Assembly (NCBI RefSeq): GCF_014203225.1
Contig: NZ_JACHIO010000003.1
Coordinates: forward strand, 1 to 64,000
DNA from: Granulicella mallensis
GTDB lineage: Bacteria > Acidobacteriota > Terriglobia > Terriglobales > Acidobacteriaceae
Direction: 5' to 3'
Length of the DNA stretch: 64,000 bases
In this document: piece by piece, positions 26,710 through 35,669 of the stretch
Layout: each line of letters opens with the position of its first letter
Position numbering within the stretch: the stretch's first letter is position 1
The notes under the pieces: model-generated
Told to the model about the DNA's origin: nothing
Databases searched by the model: none
What the model saw: the letters and a program-made list of their open reading frames with translations, nothing else
Position numbers and translations under genes: made by a program

Positions 26710-26880
26710 ATGACGACGGACATCAAAAAAACACCCGCAGCGGCAATCCTCGTGGCCTGGCTGATCGTCGGCATCCCCGCAGGCTGGGGAGTCTACAACA
26801 CGGCTCTCAATGCAAAGAAAATCTTTGCAGCGCCACCACCGGCTACCGCCACAACAACACCAACAACGGCCGCAAAGTAG
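26710..26880 (+). CDS. Small single-helix membrane protein, probable MFS carrier small subunit
   Basis: 56 residues from the ATG at 26710, 22 bp after the carrier gene. It has a charged N-terminus (MTTDIKKTP), one membrane helix (AAAILVAWLIVGIPAGWGVYN) and a short Pro/Thr/Ala-rich tail. Small proteins with this ILVAWLxVGIPxxWGVxxT pattern are found directly after OFA-type carriers and are annotated as MFS transporter small subunits (from memory; not checked). It probably associates with the carrier in the inner membrane. Confidence 0.8.
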   Translation: MTTDIKKTPAAAILVAWLIVGIPAGWGVYNTALNAKKIFAAPPPATATTTPTTAAK

Positions 26881-26894
26881 CATCAGCATGCTAA

Positions 26895-26921
26895 CTAGGG
26901 ACGGCCCAACGCCGTCCCTAG
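26895..26921 (+). terminator. Probable terminator of the oxalate operon
   Basis: An 11-bp perfect GC-rich stem, CTAGGGACGGC (26895-26905) and GCCGTCCCTAG (26911-26921), with a CCAAC loop starts 15 bp after the small-subunit stop. The downstream tract (AACCCTTTGTAACTTTG) is only moderately T-rich, so it is a fair but not ideal intrinsic terminator. Confidence 0.55.
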
Positions 26922-27015
26922 GAACCCTTTGTAACTTTGTCCCTGCGTTTATCAGGTAGAGTCTGACGACTTATCGGACAATAACAAATCCCATATTTTG
27001 CCCTCCCACAGAGTC

Positions 27016-27233
27016 GTCATCCTGAGCGAAGCACCTCGCGCTTTTTGCGAGGTGCGCAGTCGAAGGACCCCGAGGGATTTGATCTTACCCAGGAGGTAGG
27101 TACCTTTTCCAGCACGAACGTCCAGGCTCGAACGCTCGAGGTAGAAAAGGTGCTAAGGACCTGGGCAAGATAGCAATCCTCGGGGTCCTTCGACTCCGCG
27201 TCCCCAAAAGCTGGGACGCTCGCTCAGGATGAC
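27016..27233. repeat. 218-bp imperfect palindromic MITE-like repeat
   Basis: The outer arms GTCATCCTGAGCGA (27016-27029) and TCGCTCAGGATGAC (27220-27233) are perfect inverted copies. A second perfect 18-bp pair lies at 27058-27075 and 27178-27195 (AGTCGAAGGACCCCGAGG and its complement). The inner part also pairs (CTTACCCAGG against CCTGGGCAAG, with the A/C-variant ends). A separate hairpin, GCACCTCGC / GCGAGGTGC, occupies 27031-27055. No coding sequence is present. Repeats of this kind, with ATCCTGAGCGA ends, recur in soil bacterial genomes (recollection). Confidence 0.8.
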
Positions 27234-27265
27234 ACTTCAATAGAACAAGGGCTATAAGAACGCCT

Positions 27266-29044
27266 CTAGAAGCAGGCATACCCGATCTGATACGAGGTCG
27301 AAGGAGCCAACGCCCCCGCCCCACTCGAGATCACGAATCCAGCCGTCGTAGGCGATGAGATAAAAATGTTGCTCAACGCCGTTGCCGTCGCCGCATTCTG
27401 GGCCGTGGGAATGCAGGTATTCGGAGCCTGTCCCAGGAGCGTCGCAAAGGTAACAGTTGCCAGTGGCGACAGAGCTGCCGGCCCCGTGCCCGTCGTAAAC
27501 GTTACAACACCCGAAACACTCGTGCTGGTCGACGAAAGCGCAACCCCCGAAGGAGAACCACCCAGCCCAGCCCCGGCGGCAACCAGTGGCGTTGCCGAGT
27601 TACCCAGAAACTGCGATGCCAGCACCTGTCCTGTATTCAGACCAGAGCCCGCATTGCCGGTAGTTCCGTTGCCAAGACACAGCATCGCGGTACCCACAAC
27701 GCACGGAGACAAGCCCAGGTAGTTACCCGCAGTCGTAGGCTGGGTCGACCAGCCTACGACATAGTTCCCTGCGAGCCTCACGTTATTCCCGAAGAAGGAG
27801 AGGTCAGTGGCCGAATTGAAACGCATGCGAATACTGTTGTCTGCACTCCATCCGATGTTGTAACCGGACTGGTTCAACTCCGTCGTCCCGTTCCAGGTCA
27901 GGACCGCGCCGGAAGCGACGTTGATGGTCATGGTGGTACCCAGCCCGTTCATAAACCCGTTCGCCACGAACTGCGTGGTAGCCCCGAGTTTGAGCAGCGT
28001 TGCGCCTGTGCAGGAGCCAGAGGCATTCACGCACTCTCCGCGCAGGAAGATCGTGTCATCCCCCGCGTTGCCGCCAACCTTACCTGTGCCGGTCAGCGAC
28101 ATCACAATGCCGGTGGAATCGACCGGCTCCACGATTGCGTCAATGAAAGAGTGGTAGAGAAAGGTATTGTTCTCCACCGAGAAGCCGATCTGATTGGTCC
28201 GAACCTCGGCTCTGAACCCGCGGATTGAGCTATACCCAAAGCTGTCGGAGAACGACGTTCCCGCCGTATTCGTGAAGCGTATGGCGATGCTGTTGTTTGT
28301 GGACGTAATGTCCTGCAGCGCCATCCCTTCCGTGAACGAAACCGTGTTGTCGAACCAGTAGGCCGCAGAAGTAGCCGTTCCCGTAAAGTTGTTTACGGCC
28401 ACATTGGCCAGGTGGATCTTCGAGATATCGCCAGCATGGATACCGCTTACGGCCGTGGACGACTGGTTATAAATCGAGCAGTTTTCAACGCTTGGTCCCT
28501 GGTTCGGCTGCGTAGTCGCTGCGCCGCTGATCTGCACGCTGGGAAGAATGCGGATGGCATCGCCCGAGCCGGTATAGGTAAGGATGGCTCCCTGTTCGCA
28601 ATGCAGATCGAGATAGGGAGAGTTCAGGTTCATAGTCGTGCTGAAGGTGTAGTTGCCTGCGGGAATGAGTACAACGCCCTGCGTCCACGTCTGCGAGTTC
28701 TGCGTCACCGTGGGCAGCGAGGCAATCGCTGCATTGACCTTCGCACCGATATCGGCACCGCCGAAACCGGTGGCATTGACCAGCCCCACGCCTGAACCTG
28801 AGCCAGCACCAGAACCTTCCATGCCTTCTAGAGCAGGTTCCAGTGAAGCCTTCGACGAAGCAGGAGCAGCCGCTTCCGGCTCATTGATGTCGGGAGAAAA
28901 CATACCCGCCAGAGAAGCGTCGGGAAGATTACTGGCTAGAAGCATGGGAGTTTGGCTTGCGCGATGACTCTGCCCCATCGCGACCGCACTGGAAACGACC
29001 AACGCCAAAACGGCGACTCTGCAACTGAACGCTTTGATCCGCAT
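27266..29044 (-). CDS. Secreted right-handed beta-helix protein (pectate-lyase-superfamily-like)
   Basis: 592 residues with a Sec signal (MRIKAFSCRVAVLALVVSSAVAMGQ). A low-complexity linker (EGMEGSGAGSGSGVG) leads to a segment starting ATGFGGADIGAKVNAAIASLP and GVVLIPAGNYTFSTTMNLN, the usual opening of pectate-lyase-3/GH28-related beta-helices. Irregular repeats rich in Asn and Thr run to about residue 400 and resemble phage-tail-spike-like helices. The C-terminal 150 residues are Ala/Thr/Gly-rich with no motif I know. No catalytic residues can be assigned, so binding and lyase/hydrolase roles are both possible. It is adjacent to the alginate-lyase fusion on the same strand. Confidence 0.7.
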   Translation of the reverse strand: MRIKAFSCRVAVLALVVSSAVAMGQSHRASQTPMLLASNLPDASLAGMFSPDINEPEAAAPASSKASLEPALEGMEGSGAGSGSGVGLVNATGFGGADIGAKVNAAIASLPTVTQNSQTWTQGVVLIPAGNYTFSTTMNLNSPYLDLHCEQGAILTYTGSGDAIRILPSVQISGAATTQPNQGPSVENCSIYNQSSTAVSGIHAGDISKIHLANVAVNNFTGTATSAAYWFDNTVSFTEGMALQDITSTNNSIAIRFTNTAGTSFSDSFGYSSIRGFRAEVRTNQIGFSVENNTFLYHSFIDAIVEPVDSTGIVMSLTGTGKVGGNAGDDTIFLRGECVNASGSCTGATLLKLGATTQFVANGFMNGLGTTMTINVASGAVLTWNGTTELNQSGYNIGWSADNSIRMRFNSATDLSFFGNNVRLAGNYVVGWSTQPTTAGNYLGLSPCVVGTAMLCLGNGTTGNAGSGLNTGQVLASQFLGNSATPLVAAGAGLGGSPSGVALSSTSTSVSGVVTFTTGTGPAALSPLATVTFATLLGQAPNTCIPTAQNAATATALSNIFISSPTTAGFVISSGAGALAPSTSYQIGYACF

Positions 29045-29454
29045 AAATTCTCCTCACTCAAATTGCGTCCCCTTTCCGCCCAGACAAAAGAAGAAGGCTG
29101 AACCTGCAACTTTTGCCGATGAACATAGCGAGAACGTTACCAGCGGGAGAATTGATATACGTAGAAGCAAATACTTGTCAACATTTTTTCTAGACAACAA
29201 AAATATATTTATAAAAACGCAAGCATGAACCCAGCTGAGAAATAGTTTCACCTCTTCATCGCACAGTTAGACTTCAAGGGAGCATCGTTTCCCGCAAATA
29301 CCCAAGGGCCTACAACGTAGGCCCTTGGAGGTATCACAGCTTGTAATCGATGGAAAATAAAGAGGAAATAGGCAATGCTATCGCGTATTTTCAAGTCCTT
29401 CACCAGCATGTCAACCCCTCATCCCGGGTTTATGCAAAGTGAAAAGGCAGCGGC
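29045..29454. promoter_or_regulatory. Intergenic region upstream of the beta-helix gene
   Basis: 410 bp without a gene. The part next to the beta-helix start (29050-29230) is AT-rich and should hold its promoter; AACGTTACCAG lies at 29133-29143. A perfect 12-bp stem, CCAAGGGCCTAC (29302-29313) and GTAGGCCCTTGG (29317-29328), with an AAC loop probably marks the end of the transcript from the upstream alginate-lyase gene, though no T run follows it. Confidence 0.45.
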
Positions 29455-31497
29455 CTACCGTCCAGCATAGTCCTCGCGGGAAGCAGCCTCCGCTCCATTC
29501 AACCGGAGGATATTGCCCTCTCCTGCATCGATCTTCATTTGCCTCTGGTCACGAATTAAATCGATACCGTTCTCATCATTTCCTTCCAATAGCGATTCGC
29601 TAACGGTCACATGCTCGCAGTTGAAAAAGCTGAGGCCGCTCTTCCAGTTACGAGCGGCCTCACATCGTTCGACCTTGATCGTGTCTACGGAGATCGCCCT
29701 GAGTCCGGCCCCGGCAAGCGAGCCATCGAGCCGCGAGCCGCGTACAAGAACACGTTGGCAGTGCGTGAGCCGAAGAGGATTGTGATTGCCCGGTCCAGGC
29801 GCTACTCGGCCGCCGCTGTCGCACAGGTCGCACTGCGCAATCGAGACTTCAGCAACTCCCTGGAGATCCACCGCGCTCAAGGTGCAGTTGCGGACCGTAA
29901 GCCGCTCCAGACGTATCCGCTGCATCTGCCCCTGCCGATCGGCAATCAAGTGCACCCCTCCGCGAGAAGCCGCGCGATACGTGGCATGCACTCTGCGGTC
30001 TTCATTTGGATCAGGCTGAGGGAGAGGTTGCGTGCCACCCTCCACTATAAACTCGCGCAAGACTACATCGTGTAGATCCAGCTCCGCAGCGACGAGACAC
30101 GGACCGGAGAGTATCGGCTCAAGCGAGACGATCGTGCTTCGTCCTGCGCCACTCATCGTCACGCCGCTGGGTATCCGCAGCGGCTGTGTCAGTTCATAGT
30201 ATCCGGCCGCCAAGAAGAGGCTCCCTCCCCCGGCCTGATGCAACTCATCCAGCGCTGCCTGAATAGAATCGCCCGGAGCGATCCGCTTCGCATCTGCCGG
30301 TGCCTGAATAGCGTCAAGGGACGCTCCAGGCAGAGCCGCTGCGGGGATTTGAGGCGCGGCAGCCTTCGCGGGAGCAGCACTGGGTTCGGCTCCGCGGTAC
30401 TGAGTCAATGTCGTCTTTGCATGCTCTCTCGCCTTCAGTACGGCTTGTTCCGTGTAAGGCATATCCAACCCCTTCACGTAGCGATAGTGCTGATAGGCGA
30501 CCTCGTAGAAGTCGGAAAAACTACCGCGGCTTTTGGTCGCGATATCCCCGAAGTAAGGCACCGCTTCTCCCAGCATGTACTTCGAGGTGTACTCGAAGCC
30601 CAGCGCCAGCCGGTTATCTGCAAGACCGAACAGATCGATCCCCTGGTGCCAGCAGACCAGCGCCGTCAAAGCGAAATAGCCCAGCCCCAGTTGCGTGTGC
30701 CCCATATCGCGGACGGACTCCTCGCACTGCCCGGTCGGAAAAACATACTTCGTGATGCCGGAGTTCTTCTGTCCAAACTTGTAGTGCGTAACTACCTTCT
30801 CAAAGAGAGCATGGTCTTCCGTAAAGACCGCAATGGCTGCCAGGGTCTGCATGATCGCAGCATCCCAGTTGCCGTTTGCCTCCGGGAAAAAGTCCACATC
30901 GAGTGGGAGATAAACCTCCGTCATCATGCGCTTGAAACGCTCCTCGCGCTCCGCTCCCCATTCCGGATAGGTGGCGCGCAGAATCTCAGCGGAGTTGCAC
31001 AAGGCCGCTCCAGTCCAGCCGGCAATCAGCTTTCCATCGTTGCCGCCAAAGTTCCAGAGCGTCCGGCTCCACGCGTCCAGGATCTCCGCTGCCTTCTCCG
31101 CATGCGCCCGATCGCCTGTCACAAACCACTGGAGAACATGGCTGTTCGCCGCATCCACACTGGCGTGCAACTCATCGTCCCCATTCTTCTGCAGTCCGTT
31201 GGCTCCGCGAAAGATATGGGTAACGGGTGAAGGAACAAAGGATAGGGAGGACAGCGGCAAGGCCAGCATCTCCGTCCACTTCCCAAACCAGGGCTCCTTC
31301 CGTGCCAGCACCATCGACTTCATGAACTCGAGTTCGGCATGGGTTTGGAGAATGCCCGGATGCACGAAGCGTCCCTTGGACAGAGCTCCCTCATTCCGTC
31401 CAGATTGCGTCTCTGCGACAGCGGCAGTCGATCGTCCAAACTCCACTCCTGCAGCCAGGGCTGCAGCCGTATATCCAAGAAACTCTCTTCTCCGCAT
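29455..31497 (-). CDS. Alginate-lyase-like domain fused to a right-handed beta-helix
   Basis: 680 residues from the ATG at 31497 with GGAGAT seven bases upstream; an in-frame start at 31533 would bury the signal. A twin-arginine-like signal, MRRREFLGYTAAALAAG, suggests export. Residues about 45-375 match the alginate-lyase (PL5-like, alpha/alpha-barrel) family: ANSHVLQWFVTGDRAHAEKA, NFGGNDGKLIAGW, NGNWDAAIMQTLAAIAVF and GQCEESVRDMGHTQLGLGYF. An Ala/Pro linker follows, then a beta-helix (about 410-670) opening RIAPGDSIQAALDELHQAGG, with coils such as RLTVRNCTLSAVDLQGV. The second module may bind or cut a second polysaccharide. It is divergent from the TonB receptor gene. Confidence 0.82.
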   Translation of the reverse strand: MRRREFLGYTAAALAAGVEFGRSTAAVAETQSGRNEGALSKGRFVHPGILQTHAELEFMKSMVLARKEPWFGKWTEMLALPLSSLSFVPSPVTHIFRGANGLQKNGDDELHASVDAANSHVLQWFVTGDRAHAEKAAEILDAWSRTLWNFGGNDGKLIAGWTGAALCNSAEILRATYPEWGAEREERFKRMMTEVYLPLDVDFFPEANGNWDAAIMQTLAAIAVFTEDHALFEKVVTHYKFGQKNSGITKYVFPTGQCEESVRDMGHTQLGLGYFALTALVCWHQGIDLFGLADNRLALGFEYTSKYMLGEAVPYFGDIATKSRGSFSDFYEVAYQHYRYVKGLDMPYTEQAVLKAREHAKTTLTQYRGAEPSAAPAKAAAPQIPAAALPGASLDAIQAPADAKRIAPGDSIQAALDELHQAGGGSLFLAAGYYELTQPLRIPSGVTMSGAGRSTIVSLEPILSGPCLVAAELDLHDVVLREFIVEGGTQPLPQPDPNEDRRVHATYRAASRGGVHLIADRQGQMQRIRLERLTVRNCTLSAVDLQGVAEVSIAQCDLCDSGGRVAPGPGNHNPLRLTHCQRVLVRGSRLDGSLAGAGLRAISVDTIKVERCEAARNWKSGLSFFNCEHVTVSESLLEGNDENGIDLIRDQRQMKIDAGEGNILRLNGAEAASREDYAGR

Positions 31498-32053
31498 CTC
31501 TATCTCCTCTTTCCTTCCGGCTTCGTCTTCCAAGGCAAGAGCGACACCAATTCCTTGCTCCCTCGAAAACTTTGTAAACCGTTGAATGACATAAGAATTT
31601 CCTCCTATATCTCTGCAAACTCACAACCATAAGCATCCCCCTGTCGCGGTTTTCGGGGAACGCCTCATGCGTCTCAGACTTTGCCTGATAACGTTACTAG
31701 AATTTTGTCTCTTTTGGCTTAATTTCATTTGCACTAATTTGTTTTTACCCGAGAAAATACCCCTCAAAACCCTTCATCCCTATGGGGCTGAGAGGCATTC
31801 CTCTTCCATTTTCGTGCAGGAAAATGAAGTATAGTTGGGCATTTTTACACTTTTACGAGGTAGACCCAAGACTTCAAAAGAGTCCGACTCCTTGGATCTT
31901 GACAACAATCCACGACTCCTTGTACGCTCCCCTCCGAAATGCTAACGATACTTATTACGACTCGAAAAAGAACTCACACCTTCTCGACATAGGGCTGGAA
32001 TTCTTCGCTCGAGCACCCCCGCAACAGCTCCAAACTCCCTTTATGAGGCCACC
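31498..32053. promoter_or_regulatory. Divergent control region between alginate-lyase fusion and TonB receptor
   Basis: 556 bp without a credible gene; the central part (31680-31780) is AT-rich. TGATAACGTTACTA at 31687-31700 is nearly palindromic and resembles LacI-family operators, and shares AACGTTAC-[CT]-AG with the site before the beta-helix gene. A GAGG ribosome site lies just before the receptor start. Confidence 0.45.
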
Positions 32054-35000
32054 ATGCAACGACATATCCCCTACAAGATTCAAGACAGCAAAAGCTGGTT
32101 TTTCTTCGCGATCCTGCTCGCCCTCCTTATCTCCGCCACGAGCGCAATGCAGGCGCAGCGGATCACGGCCTCACTCAAAGGCACGGTCCATGACTCGACC
32201 GCGGCTCGCATTCCAAACGCGACGGTCACCCTTACCAACACGGGCACGCAAGCAAACTTCAAAGGATTGACGGACAGCACCGGGAGCTTTGACATCTCCA
32301 ACCTGCCTCCCGGACCCTACACCGTAACCATCGAGGCCACAGGATTCAAACGCCTCGTACGTTCCGGCCTCATCCTCGATGTCGATCAGACCGCAGGAGA
32401 GGACTTTACCCTTGAGCTGGGCACCGTCTCGGAGACAGTGCAGGTGACCTCCGCTGAGCCTCTTCTGGAGACCCAATCCTCCGACGTAGGCGCGGTCATC
32501 GAAAACAAGAGCATCGAAAATCTCCCGCTCAACCAGCGGAATCCATTCAGCCTTGTATTGCTCGTCCCCGGCGTAACGGGAACCGTCAACGCCAGCTTTA
32601 CCGGTCTTCAGTTCAACGTAAACGGAGGCAGGGCCGGCAACACGGACGTTCTGCTGGACGGTGTACCTGCCGCTCCGCCGACGGACGATGTCACCGTCCT
32701 CAGCATCTTTCCCTCGGTCGATGCGACCCAGGAGTTCAAAGTCCAGACCAGCAACTTTTCAGCTCAATTCGGCAATGCCGCCGGTGGCATTATCAACATC
32801 CTGTACAAGTCGGGGACCAATAGCCTGCATGGCAGCGTCTACGACTTTCTGCGCAACTCGTATCTCGACGCAAACAACTACTTCTCGGATCAATTAGGGT
32901 ATCCACTCCCCGCCTTCAGGAGAAATCAGTTTGGGTTCAGCCTGGGCGGCCCGGTCTATCTGCCCAAGCTCTACCACGGGCGCGATAAGACCTTCTTCTT
33001 CGTGGACTATGAAGGCCTTCGCCAGACTCAAGCCGCGCAGCTTACGACCACCGTGCCCACGCTTGCTGAGCGCGGCGGCGACTTCTCAGCGGATGCGACA
33101 TCGTCCGGTGCCGCAATCTCCATCTACGATCCTCGCTCGACGGTCGCAACCGTCACCTCCACAGGCACGGTTTACACCCGTACTCAATTTCCCAACAACA
33201 AGATCGATCCATCGCTCTTCGATCCGGTTGCAGCCAATATTCTCAAGTACTATCCTCTGCCCAACACAGCAGGACAATTCGGCCACAACAACTATGTCGT
33301 CAACGCATCGACGCCAACATCCATCAACCAATACGACATCAAGGTCGACCAGATCTTCAGCGATCGTCAGCGTTTGTCCTTCCGCTTCTCCAAGCGCAAT
33401 CCCGTCAATGGCTTTGCTCATGAGTTCCCTGCCGCCATCCAGGTCGCTCAGAATGCATCGACCGGTTCCCAGCCTGCCATTGGAGCGGGGCTTGACTATA
33501 CCTTTGCCAAGAGCAGTTCCTATATCTTCGAACTCCGCGCCGGCGTCTCCCACGTCTACTACAACACCGCCACAGCCTCCGACGGCTTCGATCCCACAAC
33601 GCTGGGCTTTCCTCCTTATCTCGCGGCAGCAGCCATCGCGAGTTCGGCTACCTCTCTCACGTTCCCAGGCATCGCCCCTGCCGGCTATCTCGCCATCGGC
33701 GCGGGCAGCCAGCAAGGAAAAGGAACCGCAGGCTATCTTCAGGACTCCTTCCTGATCAACAACACCAAGGTTCTCTCACACCACACGCTGAACTTCGGCG
33801 GGGAGTTCCGCATCCTGGCTAATAACTCCAACCAGAACGGAGAAGCCACCGGCGCCTTCTCCTTCGGCACAAACTTCACCCAGGGCGGGAACGCGCTCAC
33901 CGCCTCCAGCACCAGTGGAGACGGATTTGCTTCCTTCCTGCTTGGACTGGGCTCAGGATCGGAGATTCAGGCGTTCAAGATCAGCGATACCACCAGCCAC
34001 TATGCCGCGGCCTACCTGCAGGATGACTGGAAGGCATCCGACAAGTGGACCTTCAATGCAGGTCTCAGATATGAGCTATTCATTCCCAGAACCGAACGTA
34101 AAAACAGAACCACCTGGCTCGATCTGAACGTGCCATCCCCGCTCGCCTTAACGACCACCCTCACAGGCTTGAAGGGCGGTCTGGAATACGCCGGGGTCAA
34201 CGGGAATCCGAGGACCACAACCGATGGCACCTATCTGGACTTCGCTCCCAGAGTCGGATTCGCCTATCACCCCACTACCGCGCTTGTCGTGCGCGGGGCC
34301 TTCGGTATCTTCTTTGCCGACAGCCCTAATCAGGCTGCGGCTACAGTTCAGAACACAGGCTACCGGGCCACGACGCCTTACAACGGCACGCTCAATGGAG
34401 CCACCCCCAACGCCTATCTCTCGAATCCCTTCCCAACAGGCTTTGTGCCGCCCACCGGAAACACGCTGGGACTTTTGACCTCGACCGGCAGTTCCATCGT
34501 GTCGCAGCTCCGTCGCCAGCCCGCTCCCTACTCAGAGAACTATCAACTGGGAGTGGAATATCAGCTTCCCGGAAACTGGCTCGTAGGAATCACCTATGTA
34601 GGCAATCACGGTGTACAGCTTCCCTATAGCCCCACCTACAACCAACTGCCTGATTCCGATCTTGCTCTCGGGGCACAGCTTCTGACCGCTGCCCCTAACC
34701 CCTTGGCAGGCAAGGTTCAGGTCTCGGGACCTATCTCCGGGGCCACGATTCAGCAACGTTACCTGCTCTCCGCTTATCCCCAGTTCACAGCTGTAGACGG
34801 ATATCAGGTAGCGGGCGCCATCTCGCACTATGACTCCATACAAATCAAAGTCGAACGGCGATTCAGCAGGAGCGCTACCGTTCTGCTCTCCTATACCGGC
34901 TCAAAATCCCTGGATGACTACTCCATCAGCAACTCAAACTTCGGTTCAAACGGCACCTATCAGGACGCGAGCATTCCCCTGATGCAGGATTCTTATGCGC

Positions 35001-35566
35001 CCTCTACCTTCGACATCCCGAAGAACCTCGTAGTCAGTGCGGTCTACAGCCTCCCCTTCGGCCGTGGAGAACGTTTTGGCTCCAATTGGAATCGTCTCGT
35101 CGATGCAATCTTTGGCGGATATCAGGTGAACGGTATCTATAGTGCCCACAATGGAACCCCAATCGCCTTGTCCGCCAGCAATGTGGCAAACATCTTCAAC
35201 CCTGGCGAACGTCCCAACTACAACGGTCAGAATCCGAAACTTCCAGGCAGAGTGGAAGATAAATTGAAGAAATATTTCAATACAAGCTCCTTCTCCCAAC
35301 CGGCAACTTACACCTTCGGCAACACGGCCCGCACCCTGGGATACCTTCGCAATCCAGGCCTGACCAATCTTGACATCTCCGTCTTCAAGCAGTTTTCACT
35401 GGTAGATGGCATCAAGACTGAAATCAGAGGTGAAGCCTTCAACGCCCTCAACACGCCGGCCTTCTCCGGCCCCGATGCAGGGGTCACAGACGGAACGTTC
35501 GGACAGATCACCTCTCAAGCCAACACACCCCGTGAGATACAAGTCGCAGTCAAGATCCTGTTCTAA
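32054..35566 (+). CDS. Large TonB-dependent receptor, Oar-like
   Basis: 1170 residues, with GAGG upstream of the ATG. A signal peptide ends near ATSAMQAQ (about 36). Residues 38-120 form a carboxypeptidase-regulatory-like domain (ASLKGTVHDSTAARIPNATV, PPGPYTVTIEATGFKRL). The plug has SIENLPLNQRNPFSLVLLVPG, FNVNGGRAGNTDVLLDGVP and QEFKVQTSNFSAQFGNAAGG. A barrel of about 900 residues ends VAVKILF, a classical aromatic terminus. It probably imports oligosaccharides released by the surrounding secreted enzymes; no SusD-like partner is present, as is usual outside Bacteroidota. The GH3 gene follows after 103 bp. Confidence 0.88.
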   Translation: MQRHIPYKIQDSKSWFFFAILLALLISATSAMQAQRITASLKGTVHDSTAARIPNATVTLTNTGTQANFKGLTDSTGSFDISNLPPGPYTVTIEATGFKRLVRSGLILDVDQTAGEDFTLELGTVSETVQVTSAEPLLETQSSDVGAVIENKSIENLPLNQRNPFSLVLLVPGVTGTVNASFTGLQFNVNGGRAGNTDVLLDGVPAAPPTDDVTVLSIFPSVDATQEFKVQTSNFSAQFGNAAGGIINILYKSGTNSLHGSVYDFLRNSYLDANNYFSDQLGYPLPAFRRNQFGFSLGGPVYLPKLYHGRDKTFFFVDYEGLRQTQAAQLTTTVPTLAERGGDFSADATSSGAAISIYDPRSTVATVTSTGTVYTRTQFPNNKIDPSLFDPVAANILKYYPLPNTAGQFGHNNYVVNASTPTSINQYDIKVDQIFSDRQRLSFRFSKRNPVNGFAHEFPAAIQVAQNASTGSQPAIGAGLDYTFAKSSSYIFELRAGVSHVYYNTATASDGFDPTTLGFPPYLAAAAIASSATSLTFPGIAPAGYLAIGAGSQQGKGTAGYLQDSFLINNTKVLSHHTLNFGGEFRILANNSNQNGEATGAFSFGTNFTQGGNALTASSTSGDGFASFLLGLGSGSEIQAFKISDTTSHYAAAYLQDDWKASDKWTFNAGLRYELFIPRTERKNRTTWLDLNVPSPLALTTTLTGLKGGLEYAGVNGNPRTTTDGTYLDFAPRVGFAYHPTTALVVRGAFGIFFADSPNQAAATVQNTGYRATTPYNGTLNGATPNAYLSNPFPTGFVPPTGNTLGLLTSTGSSIVSQLRRQPAPYSENYQLGVEYQLPGNWLVGITYVGNHGVQLPYSPTYNQLPDSDLALGAQLLTAAPNPLAGKVQVSGPISGATIQQRYLLSAYPQFTAVDGYQVAGAISHYDSIQIKVERRFSRSATVLLSYTGSKSLDDYSISNSNFGSNGTYQDASIPLMQDSYAPSTFDIPKNLVVSAVYSLPFGRGERFGSNWNRLVDAIFGGYQVNGIYSAHNGTPIALSASNVANIFNPGERPNYNGQNPKLPGRVEDKLKKYFNTSSFSQPATYTFGNTARTLGYLRNPGLTNLDISVFKQFSLVDGIKTEIRGEAFNALNTPAFSGPDAGVTDGTFGQITSQANTPREIQVAVKILF

Positions 35567-35579
35567 CGCGACATCCTGT

Positions 35580-35616
35580 GGCCGCGGCTGGCAAAATCAT
35601 TATGCCAGCCGCGGCC
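35580..35616 (+). terminator. Strong hairpin between the TonB receptor and GH3 genes
   Basis: A 14-bp perfect GC-rich stem, GGCCGCGGCTGGCA (35580-35593) and TGCCAGCCGCGGCC (35603-35616), with a 9-base AT-rich loop. No T run follows, so it may be an attenuator or stabiliser that lowers expression of the downstream GH3 gene relative to the receptor. Confidence 0.5.
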
Positions 35617-35669
35617 TAACGGGACAGCCTCCCGCATCGGCTCGATCACAGCTAAAGAAAAAGGAGCAG

